DNA of 64,000 nt from Ricinus communis (lineage: Eukaryota; Streptophyta; Magnoliopsida; Malpighiales; Euphorbiaceae), in assembly GCF_019578655.1 (NCBI RefSeq), contig NC_063263.1, forward strand, positions 20,087,001 to 20,151,000, given 5' to 3'. Below are positions 23,623 to 36,589 of this stretch, piece by piece. Numbering within the stretch: the first letter of the stretch is position 1; every line of letters begins with the position of its first letter. A program made the position numbers and the translations under genes. Under the pieces are notes generated by a model, which searched no databases, was not told the origin of the DNA, and saw only the letters and a list, made by a program, of their open reading frames with translations.

Positions 23623-24748
23623 GGTAAAATATACGAATAAGCCCCTGAAATTTTGATCAAGTCTCAATATAAATTCTTAAACTTTAAAACAGCTTGTTTA
23701 GACCCTTAATATTTTTAAAATGGGACAATTAAATCCCTGTTATTAACACCATCAATATGTCTATTAGTAATAAGACCCACTTAAAATCACATCCAATAAT
23801 ATTACGACACCTTGCTTACAAAATTTATCTTTTCATATTTCAAAAAAAAGACTTATAAAAAATATAATACAACAAAAAATATTTCAAGAGAACAAAGGAA
23901 ACTACAAAAACAAAAAAAAAAAAAATTCAAACCTATTTTTGATCTCTCTCTTCCTTTCCACTATCGCTAACCATGTTTCTTCTCCAACTGCACGGCTACT
24001 ACAGGTAATCAAGCTAATTTTACTGGAGAAGAAAGAGGGTCACGACTCCATGGAGAAGACAAGCTCGAGGTCATGACTCGATGGGTTACGATTTGTTGTC
24101 GTTCTGCCGTCAAATCTTTATTGCTTAACAAATTGATTTCTCAAATGGTGAAGGCAACACTACCGGATTTCTTAGAAACACATAACAATATGAGAAATCG
24201 TCTATGATGATTTCTCTTTCAATCTTATTGTGTATTTGATTTATGGTGACAATGATTTTCTGTATTTGATTTTTTGTTATTGGTTGATGGGATTGGCGGT
24301 GGTAATTGTAGTGGGGGTTGGCAGTGGCGATGGTGGTGGTGCTGGGAGTTAATTTTCCTGTGGGTGATTTGCTCATCTCTGATAATGGTGATGATGATTA
24401 TATTGATGAAGCACTGATGATGGTAGTTAGTGGTGGTGATAATGGTTGTATTGATAGGGGACAACGGTGATCAATGGTGGTAGTGGTTGTGTTGATGATC
24501 AATTTTTCTTATAGAAAATAAATAAAATATATATATTTTTCTATTTTTGTAATTTTCTTAAATATATAGAAGTAATATTTAGTCACCTTAAGTGGACACA
24601 ATGAAATAGATAGTGAAATAGACGGAGGTGCCATTTAAGGGTGCAATTAATTCTGAGTTTTAGATTTTTAAGGATATAATGGAATTATTTTAAAGTTTAG
24701 AGGTTTAATTGAGATTTAGTCAAAACTTAAGGGATCATATTTTTTGCC
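23623..24748. mobile_element. Non-autonomous long-TIR (Mutator-like) element
   Basis: The ends are inverted copies of each other over about 130 bp. The left reads GGTAAAATATACGAATAAG; the complement of the right reads GGCAAAAAATATGATCCC. Shared blocks such as TCTCAAT and CTAAACTTTAAAA/CTTAAACTTTAAAA follow. Long inverted repeats of this texture are typical of plant Mutator-like elements. The interior is less A/T-rich, with GGTGGT/GATGGT repeats at about 24,290-24,500 and no transposase. A 9-bp duplication was not clearly found. Confidence 0.6.
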
Positions 24749-25064
24749 TAATATTAACCATGATCGAATTGTACCCTTATTATCAATATACTCTTGAATT
24801 CGTATTTGACACAAAAAGAAAACAAGTATTTTATCATTTTAGCTAGACATCAAAAGTACTTCTCGATAGTAGCTTGTTCCTTTTTAAATTTAACAAAAAT
24901 TATAAATTTGGTATTTCTTAATTTTTTAATTTTAATATTTAAATTTTTATTCAATTAAATATTTAAATCGGTAAAATATTTAATAATAATATCTATAGCC
25001 AGTTTTATAAGTTAAAGTATTTTTGACCCATTTTGAATATTAAATTGGCTTAGATACTTTTTTT

Positions 25065-25530
25065 TAGAAAGGCTTAATTGTGAAAAAAAATCTTGAACTG
25101 TATTTGTTATCAAATTTAGTATATAGTTTTTAAATTTTCAATTTTAGCATTAAATTTTAATATTGGTTTCTATTTTAGCCTTTGATGAAAATATTAACTA
25201 AATTTATTACTATTACGTGAATTCCGGAGACAACATAAAAAGTTAAGTCAATATTAGATTTATTGACTCATTCTATTAATAAAATATAATCATTTAAGTA
25301 CATAAATTTTTTTCTTTTTTCTTAACTTTAAAATTTTATTTATCTTATGTGCTTAAATGATAATATTTTAGTGGTGAAAGTGCTGACTTAACCTTCTTTT
25401 TTTTATATTATCGCTGAAATTTACGCCATGTAAATAAATTTAATTGATAATTTCACTAGTGACTATAATCGAAATTAATGTTAGAATTTAATGCTAAATT
25501 TGATAACATGAATAGAATTTTTGGCCAAGA
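25065..25530. mobile_element. Foldback MITE
   Basis: The left part (TCTTGAACTG, then TTATCAAATTTAG and AAATTTTAATATTGGTTTC) is matched by the reverse complement of the right part (TCTTGGCC, then TTATCAAATTTAGC and AAATTCTAACATTAATTTC). It is an imperfect palindrome of about 465 bp with no coding content. Ends are approximate and no target duplication was resolved. Confidence 0.6.
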
Positions 25531-26307
25531 ATATTTTCTACCTATTTCTCAGCATCAGCTTTTCAAAAGTTTTGTTTGGTTTTTGAAAACTAAGAAAATA
25601 AAAATAATAAAATTTCAGTTTTCTATTTATCCAACTAAAAATTAATAAAATTAAAAATTATTTTATTATTTCTTTATTTTCTTGCATCTGTCTCGAAACT
25701 AGGATAAAAAAATCCTTCTATCTTTAAAAATAAGAAAAGACAGAGAAGAAGGTATTAATATTTTTTGAAAAATAATTTTTAAAATAAAGAAATGATGAGT
25801 AAATTCTTTTTTTTAAATAAATTAATCTAACACTTCCTTTTAATGCTTAGAGAAAAGTTTAATAAGAAATAGAAAGAAAATAAAAATACTATATAAAAAT
25901 AAAATTGCAACGAATTAGGAGTAAAAATATTTAATTCATTTTATATTTAAAATAAGTTAAACCATTATTTTAATATGTAAAACATAATAGACATACTTTA
26001 TCATACATAAATAAACTTATTGAGACATTTAGGTGAACAAAAAATATAATCCAAATATTAAAATGGAAAAACTAATTAAAATACTAAATTTATAATTTGT
26101 TCTGTAGGAGGATAATTAGATTGATGGAATTGGGAGTTTAGTTAGCCTGACTGCACATAGTGTTGTTAATTATCTTAGGAATTGCTTGTTAGTTAGTTTG
26201 CGATTGATTATGGTTAGAGTTGGAATTTATCTCAAGATTGATAAAATATAAATTTAATATAATAAAATATCAATATAAACATGTACATATTAAAAAGAAA
26301 GGACAAT

Positions 26308-26596
26308 TTTCAATAAATTATCCAGTGGTTTTTACATATTTTTATTTTAGGATATATAGTTTTTTTTAGTACCTTGTGAATATGATTATTAATAAATAAT
26401 AACCAAAATACATAATATCATTAGCAAGTGCTGACGTGGCAGTTGCCACGTTAGAATCTCTTAATAGTATTGTACAATTTGACCGTTATTTGCTAAAGGT
26501 CATATTCATAAGGTACGAAAGTGAAAAAAAGTAAATCATATATCCTAAAATGAAAATATGTTAAAAAGCCACAAGATACTTTAATAAAATCTTTCC
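26308..26596. mobile_element. Foldback MITE with GC-rich palindromic core
   Basis: Both arms carry TTTTAGGATATAT and GTACCTT(G/A)TGAATATGA in inverted orientation. They enclose a core around 26,431-26,452 with ACGTGGCAGTTGCCACGT. The ends (CCAGTGGTTTTTACATATTT on the left and its inverted counterpart near 26,560) define an element of about 290 bp. Non-coding. Confidence 0.6.
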
Positions 26597-28456
26597 TAAA
26601 AAGATTGCACAAATAAACTAAAATATTTTTAATAAACTATAAAGTTCTATAAGTTAGAAAATAAAGAAATAAATTCTACACAGGAACATTAATATTACTT
26701 TCTTTTTTTTTTGGAGCGGTTTCAAGGAGCAGCTACAATATATATTAACTAGTTTAATACTCGCGCTTTATACGGAATTATACTTTATTAATAAATTATA
26801 TATATTTTATTTATGAATTAATTTTATAGTTATATCTCAAAGTTAAATTTATTATACCTTATATAAGAATTATATTAGTAAACTTTTTAAATTATTATAA
26901 TTTCTAACATAAACGACATAATTAATAGCGCATATATATTAAATATTTCATATTGATATTAGTTTAATATAAATATAATAACTATTCTAGCATATATATA
27001 AAATAAACATTGTGGCAATGAGCTGGCCGATTTCGATTCACAAGTTCGGTTCTAACTTGTTTTAATTAATTTTTAAGAAATAAAAAAATTATAAAATTAA
27101 TTATTTTATTTTATGAGTTAGAATTGGAGCAGATAGTTCCAATTCGAGCTGAGGAGAAACCGATCTTAAACCGGTTTCTTGGTTTTAGCCGATTCTAGTG
27201 TATTTTAACCAATTCGGTTCTATTTATATAATTTATAAACTATTGACTTGAATATTGAAAACTAAAATCAATAATGTGAGAATCTTTAAAATATATAAAA
27301 AAAATGTCATATTTTAGCTCTAATTGTTTTGACAATATAAAATATGCATCAATAAATATAATTATTCATTCGTTAATAATTAAATTTTAGTAATATAAAC
27401 TATAAGAAAATTGAAGTATAGAAGCGTAGAGAGAAAAGAAAAAAAGAGTTGATGCGATTTAATAAAAATTTAAATGGCTTCAATATCTTCTTATTAAAAT
27501 AAAGTTTTTTTTTCTTCTTTAAGGTGTTTATAGGTAGAAATTATAAAATATAATAAAATTATTTAATATTTAAATTCTTTCTATAATTAATAAATAAAAC
27601 ATCATTGAAAAAGAAAAAAGTTATAGATAAATGTGAATTTTAAATTTAAATGAGTAAAACCAAATAATAAAAGTAATTAAACTATAGAAAAAATATAAAA
27701 TTCATTAATGAACTCAAATGAGTAAGTAAAGAAAAATAAAAATAGAAATAAATGTATCAAATGAATAATTAAATGTAAAGCAAGATTTTGTAATACAACA
27801 AAAGATACTGTATAAATAAAATAAAATAAAATAATTAATTAAAATAGTAAAAAAGAAAAGATATATAAAAATTTAAATTTAAAAAATTATTATCATTACA
27901 ATTATAGCTTAGAAAAGAAAATAATTAACTTTTGTAAATTAATATTTATAAAGAAGTGACAAATATTATGTTTTAGTAATTCTGTGTGGCAAGTTGTGGT
28001 TAAATCATTCTCTTTCTTTCAGCTTTAATATATATATAATAGATTTTATATTCTATTTGTATTCATATGTGATATTAATTTTGTCGCTATTAATTATAGG
28101 TTTCTTTACAGAAATACCTTTTTTTAAGAATAATTACATTTTAATTCAAGAAAAAAAGTCTACAAAAAATACGCTTTTTAGAAAATATATTTGCAAATAT
28201 AAGCTCAAGTCAAATATCCTAAAAATCAACTAAACATCAACTATATACCAAAAATCTTTAAAAAAGATCATATATCAATTAAAATTAACCAAAATCAACA
28301 AAATCAACCAGTTATAAAAAAATTAAATAAATACAAATCAATAAATAAAATTAAAAATCTAAAAATATATGGGTTAGACAATAAATAAAAAATCAACCAA
28401 ACGTTAATAAAACATAAACAATATATCTCATAATATCAACGAAACGTCAACTAGAC
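26597..28456. other. Intergenic, no gene seen
   Basis: A/T-rich throughout. An ACTAGT near 26,749 followed by an ACTCGCGCTTTATACGG-like hairpin relic resembles a decayed Helitron 3' end on the minus strand, too degraded to call. Oligo-A and TCAAC-rich sequence lies at 28,200-28,450. Confidence 0.45.
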
Positions 28457-29267
28457 TGTAATACCCGTACCTAAGAAAACAAAATAATAGTAATAATAAT
28501 AATAAGGATTTGTGATGATGATGATGATAATAATAAAATTATAAGTTTTAAAATTTTAATGTGTGCAATTAAAGTAAAGAATTTTTATTTTAAATCGGAT
28601 GATTTATAAAGAGATCGTTATTGAGTCCTTAATTTAAAGAGGAATTCTAATGTTAGATAAAAATAAAAGGATTATTTAAAGTATACGTAATTGGTTTGAT
28701 TAAATAAAATTAGATAAGTAATTTAAGTAAAGTGTGATTTACCTTTTTTCTAAATGTCACACTCAATATTTTCTCAATTCGAATATATAAATTAAATTTT
28801 ATATTTAGAGGTTATAAAAATAATTTTCTTGAGGAATTTAAATGGGAAACGATTGAAATATTAATTAGCTAAATGATATTGAATTTAATTAAAAATAGTT
28901 AATAAATTGATGAATTGAATTAATTAAGTGCTAGGATTAATTTGATATTTATTTATTGAAAAAGGCCTAAAAGTAAAATTGTTTTAACATGGAGTTTAAG
29001 TGGAAAATATAATTATTGGTATTTTGTAAATAGTTGTGTCGATAGGACAGTTCTAGTATTTCTTCCATTAAAAGCAAGGTTAAATGTGCAATTATATATT
29101 TTTAATAATTCTAATTTGCCAAAAGTAACAATTAGGGGCTTAATTAAGACAGTGATTATAAACTTAAAGGTCTAGTGGTTATCGAAGTAAAAAAGATGGA
29201 CCAAAAGGGGATTTGGGAAGGAGAAAGAAAAAAGAAAAGAAAGAAAAGAAACATGAAGAAAGGAAGA
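28457..29267 (+). mobile_element. Older related LTR fragment (5' part)
   Basis: It begins TGTAATACCCG, close to the TGTAACACCCG start of the solo LTR at 29,268. The same order of landmarks follows: GTTAGATAAA, a TTTTGTAAAT.G-TGTC.G stretch, AATAATTC, and GGGCTTAATT. The sequence is diverged and A/T-rich. Its probable continuation is 32,413-32,640, on the other side of the younger LTR. The 3' end is lost. Confidence 0.45.
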
Positions 29268-32200
29268 TGTAACACCCGAATTTTTTTTATATATTTAATA
29301 ATGAGTTTTTATTTAAGTTAATTTTAGCTTTATTTTTATTCGGTTTAATTGGAATGATTTAAATACAAATTTTGAATGTTCATGTTAGATAAATAAATGA
29401 GTTATTTTCTATACCCAATTAGTTTGAAATTTTAAGAAATTATTCAAGTAAATTATTTGAGAAATGATTATATTTTGGTTATTCAAATTTTTTTTCCAAA
29501 TGCATATTTATATAAGTAAAATTATATATTGGAAAATTATGGTAGAATTGTAAAGGATGTTTATAAAAGAATTTTGGGAAAATTGGTATTATAATTGATT
29601 AGTAGTATTAAATTTTAAATTGGAAATTTATTTTGGTATAAGGATTGAAAGTATAATGTTATTTTTATGGGGTTTTAATGGAAATTTGTGAGCTTGGTAT
29701 TTTTGTAAATAAATATGTCAGTCAGGGGTATTTTTGTAATTGTGTATTTTCAATAATTCGGATTTGGCCCAAATTAATTAGTTAAGGGCTTAATTGAAAG
29801 GCTAAAGGAAAGTTTGGGGGTTAAATTGGAATTCTGCAGGATGAAATTGTAAGTAATTAAAAAAGTTGAGGGATCAAATTGCAATAAGGAAAAGTTCGGG
29901 GGCCTAATGTCGATATTGAAAGGAATGGAAGTTGAGGAAGAAGAAGAGAGGAAGAGAGATGTCGGGGGAGAGAGAGGTAGCGGAGGAAGGAGTCGGGGGC
30001 CGTTGTCCGGCGCTGGTCGGCCGGCCGCAGCGGCGACGGCCTCGCGAGGAGGAAGATGGCCGAAGCTTCCTTGCCGGCCGGGCGCTTCCGACGTCGGTGG
30101 TCGGCCGATCTTGCGCCGATCGACTCTCTCGGCCTCGACTTTGTTTTGGCGGTGGCGGTGTCGGAAATGTGAAGATCCGATGGAGAGAGAAAATGGAGGT
30201 ACCGAGGTTTTGGGTTTTTCCGTGAGCTCCGGCCGAGCTATGGAAGATCGGAGGACGTATCCCGACTCTCCTCAGCTCAAGCTTCGCGATGGCACCTGTT
30301 TGGTGGCGATCGGGCTTCGTTGCGAATCGACGGTCGAGATCGTCCGCAAATCTCTCCCGGATGATCGGGTGTCAAATCGGAAAATCGGGCGGGGATCGCC
30401 ATCGGCCGTCGTTGTGAGTCCGATGGTGTGTTCGGATCGTCGATCGGACTCCGGCGGCCGGAGGCGAGTCGACCGAGCGATCGAGCGTCTCGGTAATTTT
30501 CTTTGGACCGTTAATTTTAGAAATTCTTGGTTTAATTGTGTCTATTGGATTATATTGAGTATTTGATGATTTTTTGTGAGTCAAAATATTTGTCTGGCCC
30601 GCCATAGTCGTATTTTGTCTTTGTGTGGCGAGTCGGAAATAGTGAAGTTTGGGGACTGACTCCCGTTGTTTTAATTGTTGGATATTTGAAGTGTTTTTCC
30701 TGGCAGTCCCTGGACCCGTTTTCACGGGGGGTAATGTTCGTGTTGTAGGGGAGGTTCTCACGGATTTTCGGTGAGAATTCTCCCGAGTCGAGATTCTTAG
30801 ACAGTCAGTCCTAGGAGTCTAGACCTAGGATTAATGATCGATTGTTTCAGCGTTTTGATAAATTGTTTTCCGTGACTAGATTGTCAGTTCGTTCGGCATG
30901 CTCCTACCGAGGCACCGGAGCAGAGCTAGGAGGTCGCCAATCCTGTGAGTTAAAGTCATTTAATCATTGCACTATTGCTAAGTCTGATTTTAATATGCTA
31001 TTTTGGAAGTTTATGTTTAACATGGTTACTAATATCTCAACATAATTAATTTTACTGGATTATTAATTATTGAAGATAATATGAGTATTATTATAGTAAT
31101 GTTATAATAATTCCAAATATTATCAGTTTTCCACCGAAATACTCGATGTTTTACTCTTAATTGTTAATCATTAATTTGATATGGTTGAATGACTTCATTA
31201 TACAATAATATTTATTAAATGGATGATTGTGTCTTGGGAAACGTGGCTTGTAGAACATGCCGCCTGATGGGTTACATCAGGACCGCGTGCGCACCGGTAA
31301 TGATCATGGACATGTAATAAGATTTTCATGGGTTTGCCCTGGTCGAGCATGGCTCTCTGGGCTGATTTGTGTAAATTGCCGGAGGTAAGGTCCCTGGTCG
31401 AGCATTGCTCTCGGGGCGCCGGCTTATTTGGATACTTAAGTGACTGACTGGAGGTAAGGTCCCTGGTCGAGCATTGCTCTCGGGGCGATCTTATTGGATT
31501 AAGAGAGCCGAATGGCTACTAGATTTCTTATTTGGATACTTAAGTGACCAGACTGGAGGTAAGGTCCCTGGTCGAGCATTGCTCTCGGGGCGCCAGTCTT
31601 ATTGGATTAAGAGAGCCGAATGGCTACTAGATTTCTTATTTGGATACTTAAGTGACCAGACTGGAGGTAAGGTCCCTGGTCGAGCATTGCTCTCGGGGCG
31701 CCAGTCTTATTGGATTAAGAGAGCCAAAATGGCTGTTAGAATTTGGGGTTAGGGTTCTACTGAGCCACTCGTCCCGTAAAAGTAAAAATATATTTTTATT
31801 TATTCATTTATTTATTTATTATGGTATGATTATAACATGGATTGTATTTACGTGCATGGTTGATATATTGATTCGAATGATTAATATTTTCTGTGAAGAA
31901 AGTAATAGGGTATGATTATAGTATGATTGGTATTTATGTGCATGGTTTGATATACTGATTTGAATAATCTATGTTTTCTGAGAAGAATGCAATAGTCCCC
32001 AGATTATTTGATTTTAACTCACTCTCGAGACTGACAGTCTCATTTTTTATTTTTCGATTCGTGATCAAGTAGTCCTCTCGCGATTCTTATTCAGTAACCC
32101 GACTCCTTCATCCTCGGATGATGTATTTGATTTGGTATGTAAATTGGTAAATCTTAGATTCTCCGCAGTAGTAATAGTAGATGTATCAGTTGTAAATTTT

Positions 32201-32407
32201 CTGAGTATCAGGTCTCGCCTAGTTTTTCTGGCAGACCGAAGTATTTGTATAGAATATAGCTGTTAAGATAAATTGTGGCTTTAATAATATTAATTTGAGA
32301 TGAGATTTGTTTAAATCAGTGAGTGTCAGGCTTACTACGTGTTTCGGTGGCCTTAAGCCTACCCATTTCCTAGTGCCGGTCACGGGCCCACGGGTGGGGT
32401 CGTGACA
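29268..32407 (+). mobile_element. 3.14-kb solo LTR of a Ty3/gypsy-type element
   Basis: It begins TGTAACACCCG and ends GGGTCGTGACA and is flanked by the 5-bp direct repeat GAAGA (29,263-29,267 and 32,408-32,412). No primer site, internal genes or second LTR are present, so it is a solo LTR. It has an A/T-rich first 600 bp, a GC-rich block (29,930-30,520), and a tandem array at about 31.4-31.7 kb. An open frame of 219 codons in the GC-rich block (29,907-30,566) has low-complexity composition and is probably non-coding. LTR length and TGTAACACCC...GTGACA ends suggest a large Ty3/gypsy lineage, but without pol the clade is open. Confidence 0.85.
31377..31735 (+). repeat. 105-108-bp tandem repeat inside the solo LTR
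   Basis: Units beginning CTGGAGGTAAGGTCCCTGG start at 31,448, 31,553 and 31,661, with a partial unit from about 31,377. Each contains GTCGAGCATTGCTCTCGGGG and, later, AAGAGAGCC. Copies are nearly identical, so expansion is recent relative to the LTR. Confidence 0.85.
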
Positions 32408-33149
32408 GAAGAGGAGGTGTTGTCATTGGTGGCAGGTGGAGGAGGGTTCGATTGGGAGGCGGTGAAACTGGCAGGAGGTGCAGTTGTCGATGATAAGCTC
32501 AATGGCATCGGAGACAACAGTTATAAACAACGGTGAAGACGGTACCAGTTTCTTAATACCGTTCAAGGTGATTACGGTGACTAAAAAGAACATTGAAACC
32601 TTCAACCCAATTGATATTCTACAAAGGACTAGCTACAATTGAAAAAAGGGTAAGAGTAAAAAAAACGTAAAAGTATTATAAAATAAAAGCAAAAGTGTTT
32701 ATGCAGTTGTTTATAAAAAATAAGTATTTTTATAATTAATCCTTAATTATATTCATACTCTTTTAATTAGGGTCGACCTGGATTCCTTACCCTAAACGGC
32801 ATGGGAATTCCTATTATAGTCATACTCGTCTAGGGAAATCCCATTCTATCTTTCATAATTATTTGTTAATTTTGTTGTTTAGATGCCAAGTGGATAATTT
32901 GTGAGTCACACCTTTGTTTCCACGTCTTTTGACATTGTATTACATAATGACACAGAAAGTGCTACCTAACTTGTCTAATAAAAGAAAGGGATAACAATAT
33001 TATAGCTACTAAAAGTTTGTTCCTTTTCTACAATATGATTAAAAGTAATGTTTTTAATACAATTCAGCCCTATATAACAATTTAGAAAAGAAATACATTA
33101 TCAGTTTTATCTTGATTCGATGTGTAAATTTTTATTTTAAGACCCAGTA

Positions 33150-33192
<43 letters not shown>

Positions 33193-33242
33193 TTAACCGA
33201 TTTAAACTTAATGCACCTAAATCGACATATATTTATTTTTTT

Positions 33243-33390
33243 AATTTATCAGTTTAACATAAATATTAAAATTTTAAATATTCACCGTAATATTTTATTT
33301 CTTTATTAGAAGTTCTTTTTCTTAATTTATCAGCTTAACATAAATATTGAAATTTTAAATATTTACCGTAATATTTTACTTCTTTATTAA
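33243..33390 (+). repeat. 81-bp imperfect tandem duplication
   Basis: AATTTATCAGTTTAACATAA at 33,243 recurs as AATTTATCAGCTTAACATAA at 33,324, and the similarity continues through TTTCTTTATTA/CTTCTTTATTA. Confidence 0.8.
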
Positions 33391-34135
33391 AATTTTAAAA
33401 ATCCATAAATAATAAAGAAATAATTGTTATAGCATTTCTATTTGCTCCATATGTAAAACAACAATATTTAATGAAATTTTTTATTTTTGGTGTTATTTTA
33501 TATAATATTGATAAAAAGTACAAATGGGCCCAACATATAATGAGTGTAACTTAAGCCTTTAATATCGCTTAAGAGTTCAATTAAATTCAAAATAGTTATA
33601 TATATATATATATATATAGTTAATTTAGAGTGTGCCGGGTAGGACTCTTATGGGTGGTAAAACACTTTTTCAAATATTTTAATGCAGCTGCATATTCAAG
33701 GTTCAAACTCGAGGCTTTAATTAAACTGGAAAAAACTTTTACCATTTCATTTATGCATTCTTAGATAATAAATTTAAAATATTTTAAAATAGTTCAAGTA
33801 AACCTTTTCCAACGGAGTTGATGGCTATTGAATGATGCTGTCCTTTTTATTAATGCCTCCTCAATGGTCAAATTTGAAATCATACAATTGCTATTTTTCT
33901 CCTTTATTCTTTTCAAGTCGCTGAAGAGCTGCTGATCTTATGTATCTATTTGTACACTTTAAAAATGCTTGGAGCACCAGCAATAGTAATTGTAAGTTTT
34001 AAAGTTGAGTTTAAAATTTAATTGAACTATCTTAAGAACGTCTAAACTTAAAACGAGATAGAGTGAGCATCACATAGTTAATTATATATGTGGAAACAGA
34101 AGTTAATGACTTATTTATATATAAAAATGTTATTA

Positions 34136-34226
34136 TATTAAAGTATAATAGGAGTTGAAATGATAGAAACATAACTTTATTGTATTAAAGTATAATAGGA
34201 GTTGAAATGATAGAAACATAACTTTA
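34136..34226 (+). repeat. 47-bp tandem duplication, near identical
   Basis: TATTAAAGTATAATAGGAG starts at 34,136 and again at 34,183. The copies are identical through GAAACATAACTTT, which indicates a recent duplication. Confidence 0.9.
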
Positions 34227-36589
34227 AAAAGACAAGGACCAAATTGTAAAATAATTGCATAAAAAATTTAGACTAAGAAATGTGTCTTTAGAAAAGAAAA
34301 TTGATAAGACTTGATTGCAGAAGAAACAAATTATTTGCACCATATTTTATAAAAGATGATGTTGTTATTCTTTAAAATGAATTTCCATATATTGTAATTT
34401 TAATTGAAAAATGAAATTTTCATTAAGAATTCTTTTAATGTTGTAAGAGATTATATATTATAAAATCAATATTTATTTTCTTAAGATAAAATAAAAATTA
34501 TTTACAACTTTTTGAGGAAAAGGAATATCATTACCAAAGAGCCAAAAATATCTTAACATAGGAGGTTCATTAAAAAATCTCAAAGTAAAATCCAAAGAGA
34601 ACCTTTAAAAGAAAGTAGTCGCCATAAACTAAACACACAGTTCACATTAAAAGTAGAGTAAATTTGCGAATAAAAAATGCCAAATTAGCATAGAAAATTC
34701 TTCCTCAACCTATATTTGTTCAAAGCCCAAAATAGTTTGTTTGCATCAACCGACTAATCCAACCATAACTGACAGCTGATAGCTGATTTATATAAATATT
34801 TAAAAAATATTTTTGAGTTGTTGCTATTATTATGTAAATTAACCAATATGAGTATAATTTTTATTTAGATTATAATATATTTAAAAAAGATGAAGAGAAA
34901 TATTATAAAAAATAATATTTATGTGCAATAATAAATTGAATATAAAACTATAAGAAAAAGACTAATTACTAAAATATTTCTAAAATTTCCACTTTTTAAT
35001 AATTTTTAGTAAATTCTTTGGACTTTTGCAAAAATAAAACAAAATTTTAATTTTTTAAAAATAATTCTATGATGGTTGAGCTTTGAATAACGCGGTGTAA
35101 ATGAACTACCAAACCTCCTCGTTTTGCAGTTCATTATTCTCCAAAAAATAATATTTGCATTTTGATGTTCCTTTTCTTCTCCTCAAACATATTGGTTTTT
35201 ATGAACTTAAGTACTTCAAAACTCAATAATGTCATGGCCAAGCATAATTAGACACTGTATACAAATACCATCCCTCATTCTCTTTAAAAACTTTCATTAT
35301 CCAAAAGTTTCAAAAGAAAAACTTAAATCAACAATAAAAATTCCGACCATTGTTATCACTCAACAATCTATAAATGAACATACAAAGCACAAATTTTTAA
35401 TCCCGTCATCAACTTGAACATACAAAGTATGAATCTTTAACCAAATTATCAAATCACATATACAAAGCACAAATCAGTAAGAGAATAAATTTAAACAAGA
35501 ATATCGTTACTTCATAATCAACAAGAATATCCATTCCTTATAATAAAGAATATGCTAAAGATCAATAAACCCATCTCTTGTACACTCTTGGGAGGCGATT
35601 GCAAAGTCTAGTTTGATTAAAATTTCAATGACCACTGGTGGGATACAAGCATCCGAATAGCATCGACACAAGACATGAAGAGAGAATGTCAAGTTGTTGG
35701 TTGCTATAAAACTAAGAAAGGGAGAGATGGAAGGAAGTGTAATATTATAAATCAAAGAAAGAGAATAGTGGTACCAAGAAAGAGTTTCTTTAGTTTTCTA
35801 GAAAATTAATAAAATTTTAGTGGTGAATTCAAGAAAGAAGCAGTTGGGTTAGGAGAGTAATGGTTATTGTTATTGTTATTGGAAGAGAGTAGAATCAAGG
35901 CAGATTGAAATCAACGGATTCTTCAGGATGGTTTAGAGGTGTGATTGTTGTTGATGAACTAATTTATGGTTTAGAGTACACTATTTCTTTTATTTAATTG
36001 CCATATAGGAGTTAAACCAGCACGCCAGTTGGGAAAGCTTTTACAAAAATTGGAAAAATTAGCTAAAATTGTTAAAAAGTGAAAATTTAAGAATTTTTTG
36101 GATAATTAGACCAAAAGAATTATAATACATACTTATGTCTTTTTTTACCTGTTTAGTAATTCTTTTTCCTCATTTATCTGTACATATATAAATTAATTTT
36201 AAATATTAATTAAAATAAGCAACTCAAGATATACATGTAAATGCACATGAAAAATATAAATAAGATATCTATGTATTATGAATAAAAATAAAAGCTGAGG
36301 GTTATCAATAAAAATATAGAATTTAAAAAGGATAATTTCAACAAGTAACATAGAAGATAATTTTATCTTGTGTGTAAGAATAATATGAGAAGTTAGTCAA
36401 AAGTTCCTAAGAGAAGCTAATTTTATTAACTGTCGTTCTAATCCAAATCAGCTACCGGCAATTGAAATTAAATTTTTATCAAACATGTTTTGTTCAATTG
36501 TTGGATATCATTCAACTAACAAGTCGAACCAAAAACTCTTTAACTAAATACTGCAGAATACTATTACAATATCTTAGATAAAAAGCAAA

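Larger units (their letters stand above)
32413..36589. other. Intergenic with tandem duplications, no gene
   Basis: The first roughly 230 bp may be the rest of the older LTR (GC-richer, GGAGG motifs). After that the DNA is A/T-rich. It contains (ATT)n at 33,150-33,193, an 81-bp two-copy repeat at 33,243-33,390, a TA tract at about 33,598-33,619 and a 47-bp two-copy repeat at 34,136-34,226. No coding signal was seen. Confidence 0.5.

Noticed and set aside
29907..30566. 219-codon frame in a GC-rich block
   Set aside because: It lies within the solo LTR, has low-complexity composition (Gly/Arg/Glu) and no domain; high GC alone lowers stop frequency.
33630..33790. A second SINE suggested by GGTTCAAACTCG
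   Set aside because: No A box at the right spacing and no A-tail; one B-box-like word is expected by chance.
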